NCBI RefSeq assembly: GCF_027213965.1
Contig: NZ_JAPWGX010000003.1
Location: forward strand, 558,001 to 622,000
Length of the DNA: 64,000 nucleotides
Direction of reading: 5' to 3'
Origin: Maritalea porphyrae
Lineage (GTDB): Bacteria; Pseudomonadota; Alphaproteobacteria; Rhizobiales; Devosiaceae
The notes beneath the pieces were generated by a model. That model saw nothing but the letters and a program-made list of their open reading frames with translations, was not told the DNA's origin and searched no databases. Positions 38,421 through 48,205 of the stretch are shown one piece after another. The position numbers and the translations under genes are program-made. Each line of letters begins with the position of its first letter. The stretch's first letter is position 1.

Positions 38421-38609
38421 AATGTGATCGGTTTGCTTAGGTATTTATAAAGTGTTGCGCAAGGGGTGCACTGCACATCTTTTGGTAACGTAAAAGCCTA
38501 TTAGGTCTTGCGTTTGGCTTAAGAAACAGTAAAACAGATCATGGAGTTAGTGTCGCAATCGGCAGGGAATACTGTGTTTGCGCGGGAAGTGCTGGAAGGC
38601 GTCGGGAAT

Positions 38610-40922
38610 ATGATTGCACGAGCAAAGCTTATACCAAGTTTGGTTTTGGGGATGTTGCTGATTTTGGGTGGGCCTTTGATGCCAAGTCAAATCAGTGGCT
38701 TACTTGGTGTTGAGGCGGCTTATGCTGCAACTGTCCGGTCTATTACAGTGACCGGAAACGAACGTGTGGATGACAGCACTGTTGTTTCTTTTCTTGCCTT
38801 GCGCAAAGGGCAGAATGCAACATCGTCAAAGATCGATGAATCAATTGACGCTTTGTATCAAAGCGGATTGTTCTCATCTGTTAGCGTTTCGATGTCGGGC
38901 AGCACACTTCGGATTGTCGTAAAAGAGAACCCAATTGTGTCTTCTGTGCTGTTTGAGGGTAACAAGAAATTCTCTGACGCCAAACTTTCCGATATGATTG
39001 AGACGTCCTCTCGCGGTGTTTACACCGAGGCGGCGGTTGCTCAAGACGCGCGCAATATTGAACTTGCCTACGATCAAGCCGGGTTTAACTCGGTTTCTGT
39101 GACTTCACGGACTGAAATTGGCGAAAACGCACGTATTAAGCTGACATTCTTGATTAATGAAGGTGATCGCGCGAGCATTGCCAAAATCAACTTTACGGGC
39201 AACCAGTCTATTGGCGATGCGCAATTGAAGGCAATTCTGCGCACCCATGAATCTCATTTGTTGAGCTGGTTGTTCCGTGATGACGTTTATGACGAAGACA
39301 AACTCAATGTAGATAGTGAGCTTGTGCGTTTGTATTACGCGGATCGTGGTTTCCCAGATGCGCAGGTTTTGTCTGCTGTTGCAGATTTTGATGCAGACCG
39401 AAATGCTTATTTCATCAACTTTACCATTGATGAAGGCGAGCGTTATGAGTTTGGCACGATTGACATTGAAACAAGCATTGTTGGCCTTGATGCGAATGCA
39501 CTAAGATCATCAATTCGGACCCATGAGGGTCGTCGCTATTCACTCACAAGCCTACAGCGCACTGCCGCTGATATGTCTCGTGATTCTGCGCATCAAGGTT
39601 ATTCGTTTGCAGAGGTTCGCCCACGTTTGGATCGCGATGTTGAAGCGAAGCGCTTTAACGTGACCTATTTGGTGGATGAAGGCGCGCGGCTTTATGTTGA
39701 GCGTATCAATGTTTTTGGTAACACACGCACACGTGATTTTGTTATCCGTCGTGAGTTTGAATTCGCTGAAGGCGACCCGTTCAACCGTACATTCTTGGCC
39801 GCTGGCCGCGATGCGTTGCAAGCGCTAGGGTTCTTCTCTCGTGTACAAGTCAACGTGGAGCAGGGTACTGCTGCTGACCGTGTTGTGATCAATGTGGTTG
39901 TTGAAGAAAAATCAACAGGCAGCTGGGGCGGTGGCGCGAGCTATTCTCCGCAAACCGGTTTTGGTGCCGAATTATCGCTTGAAGAAACAAACTTCCTTGG
40001 CAAGGGACAAAAACTGAAGCTTGCTATTGGTGGAACTTTGAGCAGTAGAACTTACGACTTCTCGTTCACTGAGCCGAAGTTCATGGGCCTTGATGTCTCT
40101 GCAGGAATTGATGCTTATCGTCGGACTGTGGATGAGGGCAAGCCTTACAACTATGGTACAGATTCAACGGGCTTCCAGTTCCGTGTTGGTGCACCTGTTG
40201 TTGACAAGCTGAGAGCTTCTGTGTTCGCCGGGTTTGATCAAACCACTTACACTGATACAGATGCCAATGCGCCGGCCTACATCACAGGTCTTGGTGGGGC
40301 AGTGAACAAAGCATTCGTTGGATATACGCTCAATTATACGGACGTCGATAATCAGATTTCGCCAAGCGAAGGCTATGCGCTCAATTTGACACAACAGTAT
40401 GTTGGTATCGACCACAACTTGCTTAAGACTGAAGTTAAGGGCCGGTATTACATTCCAGTGCTGCCTGACCACGGCGTAGTTGCCAGCATCAAAGGTCAAG
40501 CTGGCATTATCAACGAACTTGGTGGTGGATCAGTTCACCCAACTGAAGCGTTTGTTCCAGGACCACAGTTGATCCGTGGGTTCAAGTCGCATGGCTATGG
40601 TCCAAAGAATGGCACCAATGCTTTGGGTATTTCCGAGTATGTTGCTGTGTCGGCTGAGGTTGAGTTCCCGCTTCCAGTGGTTCCAGAAGCCTATGGCCTG
40701 TCTGGTGCTGTTTGGGCAGATGCTGCATATCTTGGCGCATCTGGTTTGGACGGCTCTTTGATTACAAGTGGCAATGGCGTTCAAACACGTACGTCAATCG
40801 GCGCCAGCATCTTGTGGGATTCTCCACTTGGTCCATTGCGCGGTGACTTTGCACATGTACTCGACAAAGATGCAGCAGATGACACACAAGTATTTGCTCT
40901 CACAATTCAGACATTGTTCTAA
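38610..40922 (+). CDS. bamA: Outer membrane protein assembly factor BamA
   Basis: A 770-residue Omp85 protein. The signal peptide ends VEAAYA|ATVR near residue 39. Five POTRA domains follow (repeating NxxxDxxxVxxxLxxxxG pattern, about residues 40-425), then a 16-strand barrel with the conserved YGPKNGTNALGIS/RGF region (LIRGFKSHGYG) and a C-terminal aromatic strand ending ALTIQTLF. It inserts beta-barrel proteins in the outer membrane. The frame is open to an ATG at 38541, but the 38610 start gives a normal signal peptide; both are possible. It follows rseP, as usual. Confidence 0.95.
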   Translation: MIARAKLIPSLVLGMLLILGGPLMPSQISGLLGVEAAYAATVRSITVTGNERVDDSTVVSFLALRKGQNATSSKIDESIDALYQSGLFSSVSVSMSGSTLRIVVKENPIVSSVLFEGNKKFSDAKLSDMIETSSRGVYTEAAVAQDARNIELAYDQAGFNSVSVTSRTEIGENARIKLTFLINEGDRASIAKINFTGNQSIGDAQLKAILRTHESHLLSWLFRDDVYDEDKLNVDSELVRLYYADRGFPDAQVLSAVADFDADRNAYFINFTIDEGERYEFGTIDIETSIVGLDANALRSSIRTHEGRRYSLTSLQRTAADMSRDSAHQGYSFAEVRPRLDRDVEAKRFNVTYLVDEGARLYVERINVFGNTRTRDFVIRREFEFAEGDPFNRTFLAAGRDALQALGFFSRVQVNVEQGTAADRVVINVVVEEKSTGSWGGGASYSPQTGFGAELSLEETNFLGKGQKLKLAIGGTLSSRTYDFSFTEPKFMGLDVSAGIDAYRRTVDEGKPYNYGTDSTGFQFRVGAPVVDKLRASVFAGFDQTTYTDTDANAPAYITGLGGAVNKAFVGYTLNYTDVDNQISPSEGYALNLTQQYVGIDHNLLKTEVKGRYYIPVLPDHGVVASIKGQAGIINELGGGSVHPTEAFVPGPQLIRGFKSHGYGPKNGTNALGISEYVAVSAEVEFPLPVVPEAYGLSGAVWADAAYLGASGLDGSLITSGNGVQTRTSIGASILWDSPLGPLRGDFAHVLDKDAADDTQVFALTIQTLF

Positions 40923-40948
40923 GCAACAATCTACTTGACGGCATTAGG

Positions 40949-40978
40949 GGATCGCGGACACAATCTGCGATCCTTTTT
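40949..40978 (+). terminator. Intrinsic terminator after bamA
   Basis: GGATCGC (40949-40955) pairs with GCGATCC (40967-40973), 11-base loop, followed by five T. It separates bamA from lpxD, which starts 15 bases further on, so read-through or an internal start must supply lpxD. Confidence 0.75.
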
Positions 40979-40992
40979 GTTTAGGACTTTGC

Positions 40993-42030
40993 ATGGTTGA
41001 TAATCGCTTTTTCCCGCTTGAGATTCGCCCGACCGTTAGACAGTTGGTTGCGGACTGCGAAGGGCTTGATGCTTGCGATCTGAGTAGGGTCGACCTCGAT
41101 CAAGAGGTTAGCGGGGCAGGGACGGTTCCATATTTGGTTGATGGTGAACTGGGCTTTGTTGCCGATGCAGCCTATGTGGAGGCCCTTGAGGCCACGCAGG
41201 CGGGCATAGTGATTGTACCTGAGCATTTGTTGCAGCACTGTTCCGATGATCTGTCTGTCATCGTTTCCCCAAAGCCCTACCAGACCTTCACAGACTTGGT
41301 GTCTATCCTCTATCAGGGGGCGTTGCGCTCTCAATACTCTGGGTTGATGCCCTGGTCTGAGGCTTTAAAGCTTGGTCGCATTAGTGTTGGCACGGGCTGT
41401 GATATTGCCCCTAATGTGATGGTTGGGGCTGGCGTTGAAATCGGCGAAAATGTTTCAGTTGGCCCAAACACCGTCCTTGGTCGCGGGGTCACGCTGGGCA
41501 GAGGTTCGATTGTTGCGGACAATGTTTCCATATATTTTTCCCATATTGGCGATGACAATCTCATTCATTCTGGTGTGCGCATTGGGGCGGATGGTTTCGG
41601 GTTTCTGCCAGGCGCAAACGGTCCAAAAAAGATACCGCAATTGGGCCGGGTGCTCATTCAAGACGGTGTTGAGATCGGCACAAACACAAGCATTGATCGC
41701 GGAACGCTTGATGACACGGTGATCGGCGAGAAAACAAAAATTGATAACTTGGTGCAAATTGCACATAATTCAACTATTGGTCGGTTCTGCCAACTCTCGG
41801 GGCATGTGGGGTTGGCCGGTTCATCTGTGCTTGGCGATGGTGTTCTATTGGCCGGGCGAGCTGGTATTTCCAACAAGGTAAAAGTTGGCGATAAAGCAGT
41901 AGTTTACGCCTGTTCGTTGGTCACTAAAGATGTCCCGGCAGGCGGCATGGTTGGCGGGTCTCCCGCAACCGAAATAAATATGTGGCGCAAAGAGGTCGCG
42001 GCCATCCGAAGGTTGGTTCGCAAAAAGTAA
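40993..42030 (+). CDS. lpxD: UDP-3-O-(3-hydroxyacyl)glucosamine N-acyltransferase
   Basis: A 345-residue LpxD. The N-terminal uridine-binding domain (~1-100) is followed by left-handed beta-helix hexapeptide repeats (~105-310: [20 protein letters not shown] and onward) with the catalytic His region in [14 protein letters not shown] and a C-terminal helix ([15 protein letters not shown]). It catalyses the third step of lipid A synthesis. First gene of the lpxD-fabZ-lpxA-lpxI-lpxB cluster. Confidence 0.96.
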   Translation: MVDNRFFPLEIRPTVRQLVADCEGLDACDLSRVDLDQEVSGAGTVPYLVDGELGFVADAAYVEALEATQAGIVIVPEHLLQHCSDDLSVIVSPKPYQTFTDLVSILYQGALRSQYSGLMPWSEALKLGRISVGTGCDIAPNVMVGAGVEIGENVSVGPNTVLGRGVTLGRGSIVADNVSIYFSHIGDDNLIHSGVRIGADGFGFLPGANGPKKIPQLGRVLIQDGVEIGTNTSIDRGTLDDTVIGEKTKIDNLVQIAHNSTIGRFCQLSGHVGLAGSSVLGDGVLLAGRAGISNKVKVGDKAVVYACSLVTKDVPAGGMVGGSPATEINMWRKEVAAIRRLVRKK

Positions 42031-42045
42031 GTAACGGGGTGCTTT

Positions 42046-42504
42046 ATGACAGATCGTGAATTGTCAGCTTTGGATATTAGTCGGGTTTTGGAGTGCTTGC
42101 CACACCGATATCCATTTTTGATGATCGACAAGATCATTGAAGTGGACGGGGACGAGTCTGCAATCGGTGTTAAAAACATCACCTTTAATGAACCCATTTT
42201 CCAGGGACACTTCCCCGGTAAACCGATATTTCCAGGTGTTTTGATTCTGGAAGGGATGGCGCAAACCGCTGGCGCGATTGTTATTGCTGAAGAGCAAAAG
42301 AAGGGCGACAAATATACGGTCTTTCTGCTCACCATTGATAAGGCGAAGTTCAGAAAGCCGACTGAGCCGGGCGATGTGTTGGAATATCACATCAAAAAGG
42401 CGCATCGACGTCGCAATGTTGGCCGCTATGAGGCCAAGGCCATTGTAAACGGTGTTGTGGTTGCAGAAGCTGAAGTTGGCGCAATGATCGTGCGAGACGA
42501 ATAA
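42046..42504 (+). CDS. fabZ: 3-hydroxyacyl-[acyl-carrier-protein] dehydratase FabZ
   Basis: A 152-residue hot-dog-fold protein. It contains CLPHRYPFLMIDKIIE, FNEPIFQGHFPGKPIFPGVL with the catalytic His, and ILEGMAQTAGAI with the catalytic Glu. It dehydrates beta-hydroxyacyl-ACP in fatty acid elongation. Located between lpxD and lpxA; lpxA starts 2 bases after its stop. Confidence 0.97.
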   Translation: MTDRELSALDISRVLECLPHRYPFLMIDKIIEVDGDESAIGVKNITFNEPIFQGHFPGKPIFPGVLILEGMAQTAGAIVIAEEQKKGDKYTVFLLTIDKAKFRKPTEPGDVLEYHIKKAHRRRNVGRYEAKAIVNGVVVAEAEVGAMIVRDE

Positions 42505-42506
42505 GA

Positions 42507-43313
42507 ATGTCAAATATCCATCCGACGGCAGTTATCGGTGAAAATGTAACACTGGGCGAAGATGTCAGCGTGGGCGCTTTTTGCGTTCTAGATGGCAAGA
42601 TTTCTATCGGTAGCAACACAATTTTGCACTCTCATGTTGCCATTGCGGGTGAAACAGAAATTGGGTCTGGTTGCGAGATTTTCCCCTTTGCCTCGGTTGG
42701 ACATCAACCACAGGACAAAAAATACGCAGGTGAGCAAAGCCGTTTGTTCATTGGTGACAATTGCACGATCCGCGAGAATGTAACCATTAATCCCGGCACA
42801 AGTGGTGGCGGAATGGAAACGCGGATTGGCAATCATGTTTTACTGATGGCGGGTGCCCACGTGGCCCACGACTGTCAACTTGGTGATCACGTTATTCTTG
42901 TCAATCATGTGGCCCTTGCAGGTCATGTAATTGTTGATGAGCATGCCATTGTTGGTGGGCTTTCGGGTGTACATCAATTCGTGCGCATCGGTGCTCATTC
43001 CATCGTCGGTGCTATGAGCATGGTGGAAAATGACGTTATTCCGTTCGGTTCTGTTTTGGGCAATCGCGCCTATTTGGGCGGGTTGAACCTTGTTGGTTTG
43101 AAACGTCGCAATTTTGATCGCGAAGAAATCCATACGCTACGTGCCGCTTATCGAATGATTTTTTCCAATGAAGGTACCTTGCGCGAACGGGTTGAAGATG
43201 CTGCAGAGATCTTCAAAGGGCACGAACTAGTAGATCTTGTGGTGTCATTCGTGCGCAAACCATCTGAACGTTCCATTTGCATGCCGAAGAACGGTGTTGG
43301 CTCTCATGAATAA
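42507..43313 (+). CDS. lpxA: Acyl-[ACP]-UDP-N-acetylglucosamine O-acyltransferase
   Basis: A 268-residue hexapeptide-repeat acyltransferase beginning NIHPTAVIGENVTLGEDVSV. It has MAGAHVAHDCQLGDHVILVN carrying the catalytic His, SGVHQFVRIGAHSIVG, and the C-terminal helical domain with LVGLKRRNFDREEIHTLR. It carries out the first step of lipid A synthesis. Its last 8 bases overlap lpxI. Confidence 0.97.
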   Translation: MSNIHPTAVIGENVTLGEDVSVGAFCVLDGKISIGSNTILHSHVAIAGETEIGSGCEIFPFASVGHQPQDKKYAGEQSRLFIGDNCTIRENVTINPGTSGGGMETRIGNHVLLMAGAHVAHDCQLGDHVILVNHVALAGHVIVDEHAIVGGLSGVHQFVRIGAHSIVGAMSMVENDVIPFGSVLGNRAYLGGLNLVGLKRRNFDREEIHTLRAAYRMIFSNEGTLRERVEDAAEIFKGHELVDLVVSFVRKPSERSICMPKNGVGSHE

Positions 43314-44103
43314 ACTGGCTTTGTTGGTTGGTCAGGGTGAACTCGCGGCAACCGCTCAGGCGGCTATTCGTGAGCGGTATGAAGGCGATTTCGTGGTGTG
43401 GTCGATGGTTGGCGATGCACCGAATTCGAACGACAATATTGATGTTGGACAGCCACTTGAGTTGATCAATCGGTTGCGTGCTGCTTCTGTGTGTACCCTA
43501 TGTGCAGTCGGGCGCGTGGATCTATCTCCTGAATTGCGGGCAAATGTTGGCGCATATCTTGTGCAGCACTATCAGGGCAAGCTTGATATGAGCGATATTG
43601 GATTGGAAACTGCCTATCGAACGATCGCCAAGGATGCACAAGTTGACATTAAGGGCATTCACGAGCTGGTGCCCTCACTATTGGCGGGGCGTGGTCATGT
43701 TGGTGGCCCTGAAGTGCCCCCAAAGATCAACGAAACTGAAAATCTTATTCGGCTGGCACGTACGATTGCGCGCACTGATTTGGGACAATCTATCGTTTTT
43801 CACGGCCTGCGGCCTGTAGCTTCTGAGGATGTTTTGGGCACAGACGATTTGTTAGTTCGTGCAAAAAATATCGCGGCAACCTTGCGCATTCCGGCTGGTG
43901 AGTTGGTACTTGTAAAGGTGGCAAAGCCACAACAGAGTGGGTTGGGTGATTTGCCAACAATTGGACCAAAAACAATTCAATTGTGCGCGGATGCTGGCGT
44001 GGGTGTTGTTGTTGTTGAAGCCGACAAATGTCTGGTTGTGGACCGGCCGCGCGTAGTAGATCTAGCGGAGCAGCGCAGTGTCAGCGTTGTGGGGTGGGGG
44101 TAA
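43306..44103 (+). CDS. lpxI: UDP-2,3-diacylglucosamine pyrophosphatase LpxI (DUF1009)
   Basis: A 265-residue protein of the LpxI family, which replaces LpxH in alphaproteobacteria. It starts NKLALLVGQGELA and has GIHELVPSLLAGRGHVGG, ARTIARTDLGQSIVF and the C-terminal DLPTIGPKTIQLCADAGVGV with VVEADK. It hydrolyses UDP-2,3-diacylglucosamine to lipid X. The ATG at 43306 lies in the last codons of lpxA. LpxB follows with no gap. Confidence 0.95.
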   Translation: MNKLALLVGQGELAATAQAAIRERYEGDFVVWSMVGDAPNSNDNIDVGQPLELINRLRAASVCTLCAVGRVDLSPELRANVGAYLVQHYQGKLDMSDIGLETAYRTIAKDAQVDIKGIHELVPSLLAGRGHVGGPEVPPKINETENLIRLARTIARTDLGQSIVFHGLRPVASEDVLGTDDLLVRAKNIAATLRIPAGELVLVKVAKPQQSGLGDLPTIGPKTIQLCADAGVGVVVVEADKCLVVDRPRVVDLAEQRSVSVVGWG

Positions 44104-45207
44104 GTGCGCCTGTTTGTCGTTGCTGGCGAAAGCTCAGGCGACCAATTGGGCGCTGATCTGGTTAGCCAGCTACAGCAACGTGTCGAACTCGACGTTACAG
44201 GTGTAGGCGGCTCCGCGTTGCATGAAGTAGGGCTCAAGTCCCTATTTCCCATGTCAGATTTGGCCGTTATGGGGTGGCGCGACGTCTATTTGCGTTTGCC
44301 ACTCTTGTTGTTTCGATTGCGGCAAACAATTGACGCCATCGTTCGTCAAAAGCCTGACGTTGTGGTTCTAATCGACAGCCAAGAGTTTTCCAATCGTGTG
44401 GCTGCGGGTGTGCGCAAACGTTTGCCGAACGCGAGAATTGTTCTTTATGTGGCTCCGTCTGTTTGGGCATGGAAGCCTGAGCGTGCGCAGCAAATCAAGC
44501 CCCTATATGACGAGGTTTTGGCAGTCTTGCCATTTGAACCCAGGGTGTTTGCTGAGTTAGATGGTCCCACATGTACCTATGTGGGCCATATGGCAGAACG
44601 GGTTCAAGCAACTCAGAAACCGAGTGAACTGCAATCAGGCTTTTTGTTATTGCCCGGTAGCCGAGACGGTGAAATAAATCGCAATTTGAACGAAATGACG
44701 TTGGCGCGCAAATGGGTGCAACAAGCGCACCCAAACCTAAACCAAACCCTTGCAGCGGCTCCGGGGCGGATGAATTTGGTCAAACGGCTATTGCAAGACA
44801 CTGACATCCAAATTGGCGAAGGTCGGGAGAAATTCAAACAGTTTGTCGCCGGGGCTCATGCAGCCATTGCCGTTTCTGGGACAGTAACGCTGGAACTTGG
44901 TTTTGCCGGTGTGCCCCATGTGACGACTTATTTGGCGGAAGCCAAGCAGATCAAAAACTATGAAGCGAACGGTAGGCCATTGATCAACTTGAATAATATT
45001 ATTGTTGGTCGCAAATTCGTGCCCGAAGTAATTGGCGAGCGCGCACTTGGTGCCGAAATACTGCAAGAGACCCAGAACCTGTTGGATAGCGACAAGCAAA
45101 TGAATCTACAGCGTGAGGGCTTTGAAGAGATGCGAGCGAAAATGCAAAACGGGGAGCCAGAAGCCCCCCGTCAAAATGTTGCAGATCGTATCTTGTCGCT
45201 GGTTTAA
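44104..45207 (+). CDS. lpxB: Lipid-A-disaccharide synthase
   Basis: A 367-residue GT19 glycosyltransferase. MRLFVVAGESSGDQLGADLV is at the start, followed by PDVVVLIDSQEFSN, YVAPSVWAWKPERA, LLLPGSRDGEI, and AIAVSGTVTLELGFAGVP near 260. It joins lipid X to UDP-2,3-diacylglucosamine at the inner membrane. The GTG start at 44104 abuts the lpxI stop. The stop codon directly abuts the convergent gltA stop, with no room for a terminator. Confidence 0.96.
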   Translation: MRLFVVAGESSGDQLGADLVSQLQQRVELDVTGVGGSALHEVGLKSLFPMSDLAVMGWRDVYLRLPLLLFRLRQTIDAIVRQKPDVVVLIDSQEFSNRVAAGVRKRLPNARIVLYVAPSVWAWKPERAQQIKPLYDEVLAVLPFEPRVFAELDGPTCTYVGHMAERVQATQKPSELQSGFLLLPGSRDGEINRNLNEMTLARKWVQQAHPNLNQTLAAAPGRMNLVKRLLQDTDIQIGEGREKFKQFVAGAHAAIAVSGTVTLELGFAGVPHVTTYLAEAKQIKNYEANGRPLINLNNIIVGRKFVPEVIGERALGAEILQETQNLLDSDKQMNLQREGFEEMRAKMQNGEPEAPRQNVADRILSLV

Positions 45208-46497
45208 CTAGCGCTGTGAGATGTCCACATAGTCGCGTGATGTCGCCCCAGTATAGAGCTGGCGTGGACGACCGATTTTCTGCTTTGGATCTTCGATCAT
45301 TTCTGCCCACTGTGATGTCCAGCCAACAGTCCGTGCCAAAGCAAAGATTGCTGTAAACATTTCAGTTGGGAAACCAATAGCGTCCAAAATGATGCCTGAA
45401 TAGAAATCAACGTTTGGATAGAGTTTCTTCTCGATGAAGTACTCGTCTTCCAAGGCGATCCGTTCAAGTTCTTGAGCCACTTGCAGGGTTGGGTTGTTTT
45501 CAACACCTAGTTCAGCAAGAACTTCTTTGGCAGTTTGCTGCATCACAGTCGCGCGTGGGTCAAAGTTTTTGTAAACGCGGTGACCAAAGCCCATCAAACG
45601 GAATGGGTCAGATTTGTCCTTTGCGCGTGCCACAAACTCTGGAATGCGATCAACTGTGCCAATTTCACGTAGCATCTGCAAGCAAGCTTCGTTGGCGCCA
45701 CCATGTGCTGGGCCCCAAAGCGATGCAACACCTGCAGCGATACATGCGAATGGGTTCGCGTGTGAAGAGCCTGCAAGGCGCACAGTTGAAGTAGATGCGT
45801 TTTGCTCGTGATCGGCATGAAGCGTGAAAATGCGATCCATTGCTTTAGCGATGGTCGGTGACACGACATATTCTTCTGCGGGAACTGCAAAGCACATGCG
45901 CAAGAAGTTGGATGCATAATCCTCATCGTTGCGCGGATAAACAAACGGCTGGCCGATTGAGTATTTATAAGCCCATGCGACGATTGTTGGGATTTTGGCG
46001 ATCAAACGGTGCGACGCAATTGTGCGCTGCTCTGGATCGGTAATGTCAGTTGAATCGTGGTAGAAAGCGGACATTGCGCCCACAGCACCACAAACAATTG
46101 CCATCGGGTGCGCATCACGACGGAAGCCCTCAAAGAACTTTACCATTTGCTGATGCAACATGGTGTGGCGCGTTACTGTGTTTGAAAATTCATCAAACTC
46201 AGCTTTTGATGGCAATTCGCCTTTCAAAAGCAAATAAGCAACTTCCAAGAAGCTTGATTTATCAGCGAGTTGCTCAATTGGATAGCCACGATACAACAAT
46301 GTACCTTTGCCACCATCGATATATGTAATTGCTGATTCAGTTGAGCCTGTTGATGTGTAACCAGGGTCAAATGTGAAATGCCCAGTTTTGGCATATAGGG
46401 AGCGGATATCAATAACGTCAGGACCTACTGATCCTGAAATTATGGGGAATTCATAGCTTGTGCCATCAATTTCTAATTTTGCAATCCGATCGGTCAT
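45208..46497 (-). CDS. gltA: Citrate synthase
   Basis: A 429-residue type II (hexameric, NADH-sensitive class by length) citrate synthase. The catalytic His regions are [20 protein letters not shown] and [14 protein letters not shown], with [12 protein letters not shown] between them. It catalyses the entry step of the TCA cycle. A GGAGG-like AGGAGGCC sequence lies about 6 bases upstream of the ATG on the minus strand. It ends against lpxB and starts 155 bases downstream of gltX, which is on the same strand. Confidence 0.97.
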   Translation of the reverse strand: MTDRIAKLEIDGTSYEFPIISGSVGPDVIDIRSLYAKTGHFTFDPGYTSTGSTESAITYIDGGKGTLLYRGYPIEQLADKSSFLEVAYLLLKGELPSKAEFDEFSNTVTRHTMLHQQMVKFFEGFRRDAHPMAIVCGAVGAMSAFYHDSTDITDPEQRTIASHRLIAKIPTIVAWAYKYSIGQPFVYPRNDEDYASNFLRMCFAVPAEEYVVSPTIAKAMDRIFTLHADHEQNASTSTVRLAGSSHANPFACIAAGVASLWGPAHGGANEACLQMLREIGTVDRIPEFVARAKDKSDPFRLMGFGHRVYKNFDPRATVMQQTAKEVLAELGVENNPTLQVAQELERIALEDEYFIEKKLYPNVDFYSGIILDAIGFPTEMFTAIFALARTVGWTSQWAEMIEDPKQKIGRPRQLYTGATSRDYVDISQR

Positions 46498-46652
46498 TAA
46501 GAGGCCTCCTTCAAGATTTCAAAAAATAGACTCAGCAAATCGTCCCCACAAACGTTAGCATCGTCGCACCTGCAAATCAGGTTGTGCATGAGGTATCGGA
46601 TTTGGCGCAAAACCGCAAGCGGTGAACGCAAATCCGACCCCAATATGCGTGT

Positions 46653-48071
46653 TTATACCGCAGTTGTTTCGCTCAATCGTGACAAACTTTCTTCTTTGCC
46701 CAGCAGAAGCAATACATCAAAACAACCAGGAGATGCATTTTTGGCGGTAACGGCTGCCCTAAGCGGTTGAGCTACCTTGCCAAATTTGAGTTCTTTTTGT
46801 TCAGCAAAAGCCCGCAAAGCTTGGTCAATTCCATCATGCGACCAGTCGTTTATCCGTTCTAACGCGGGTTGTAATTCGCGCAAAATATCTAAAGATTCGC
46901 CTTCAATTGCGGCTTTTGCTTTGTCTTCATATTGAAGCGGGCGCGAAGGGTAAATAAATTCGGCAGACTTAACCAATTCAACAATGGTTTTGGCGCGTGT
47001 TTTAAGGGCGGGCAGGGCCGCGATAACCGTTTCTTTGTTGGCTTTTAGGCCCGCGAGTGATGTTTGATCGTCCAATTCTTCGGCCAAAGCCAGCATCAAT
47101 TCATACAAGCGGGAATCATCACACGCCTTGATATAGTGCGCGTTCATGTTTTCCAGCTTGGCAAAATCTATCCGGCTGGCGCCTTTGTTTAGGCCCGCGA
47201 ATGAGAACCATTCGATAAATTGCTCTGAGGAGAAGATCTCATCGTCGCCATGTGCCCAACCAAGACGGGCGAAATAATTGCGGATGGTTTCTGGCAAATA
47301 TCCCATTCGCCGATAGTCTTCTACCCCTAATGCACCGTGGCGTTTGGAGAGCTTTGCCCCGTCTGGACCGTGAATGAGTGGGGTGTGCGCCATCACCGGT
47401 ATTTCCCAGCCCATGGCGTTGAAAATTGTGATCTGTCGGGCCGAGTTTACCAAATGGTCGTCGCCTCGCATGATGTGGGTCACGCCCATATCGTGGTCAT
47501 CCACCACAACCGCCAATAAATATGTTGGGGTGCCGTCGGAACGCAGAATTACAAAATCATCCAGGTTTTCAGCCTTAAAGGTCACGTCACCTTGCACTTT
47601 ATCATGGACTACAATTTCGCCCGTGGTCGGCGCTTTGATGCGCACAACAAACGGCGCGCCAGCGGGCGCGTCGCTTTCAGGCCGATCACGCCAACGCCGA
47701 TCATAAACCATTGGGCGGCCTTCGGCTTTTGCCTTTTCGCGCATTGTTGTTAGCTCTTCAGGCGTCGCATAGCATTTGTAGGCTTTGCCCTCAGCCAAAA
47801 GCTGCATCGCCACTTCTGTGTGCCGGTCGATGTTTTTGGACTGATAAACAGGCTCGCCCGCGTAATCTAACCCCAACCAGTCCATGCCCGAAATGATGGC
47901 GGCGATGGCTTCGTCGGTTGAACGTTCGTGATCCGTATCTTCGATGCGCAACAGCATGTCGCCACCCATGGATTTGGCAAGGGCCCAGTTAAAAAGGGCG
48001 GTACGTGCATTGCCAATATGCAGGAAGCCAGTTGGAGACGGCGCAAACCGGGTGATCACTTTATCTGTCAT
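46653..48071 (-). CDS. gltX: Glutamate-tRNA ligase
   Basis: A 472-residue class I synthetase. HIGH motif is FLHIGNARTALFNWALA near residue 17 and the KMSKS motif is KLSKRHGALG near 245, with FAPSPTGFLH at the N-terminus and the C-terminal anticodon-binding helical domain. Alphaproteobacteria often carry two GltX, one charging tRNA-Gln for amidation. This copy is next to gltA and divergent from comEC, as in relatives. The 134-base divergent region holds no gene. Confidence 0.96.
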   Translation of the reverse strand: MTDKVITRFAPSPTGFLHIGNARTALFNWALAKSMGGDMLLRIEDTDHERSTDEAIAAIISGMDWLGLDYAGEPVYQSKNIDRHTEVAMQLLAEGKAYKCYATPEELTTMREKAKAEGRPMVYDRRWRDRPESDAPAGAPFVVRIKAPTTGEIVVHDKVQGDVTFKAENLDDFVILRSDGTPTYLLAVVVDDHDMGVTHIMRGDDHLVNSARQITIFNAMGWEIPVMAHTPLIHGPDGAKLSKRHGALGVEDYRRMGYLPETIRNYFARLGWAHGDDEIFSSEQFIEWFSFAGLNKGASRIDFAKLENMNAHYIKACDDSRLYELMLALAEELDDQTSLAGLKANKETVIAALPALKTRAKTIVELVKSAEFIYPSRPLQYEDKAKAAIEGESLDILRELQPALERINDWSHDGIDQALRAFAEQKELKFGKVAQPLRAAVTAKNASPGCFDVLLLLGKEESLSRLSETTAV

Positions 48072-48205
48072 GTGGACGTTCTCAAATTTGTCGAATTGAT
48101 GGACTGTTGGTCGCCGATCCGTTTTGCGATTTTAAGCGCAAAGCTGGCGGAAATTTCTCGCATGTGTAACATAAGCGCAATATTGCGCAAGATGGGGCCG
48201 AGCAG

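Noticed and set aside
43237-43305. 23-codon upstream extension of lpxI
   Set aside because: Lies inside lpxA and lacks the LpxI N-terminal pattern, which begins at the ATG at 43306.
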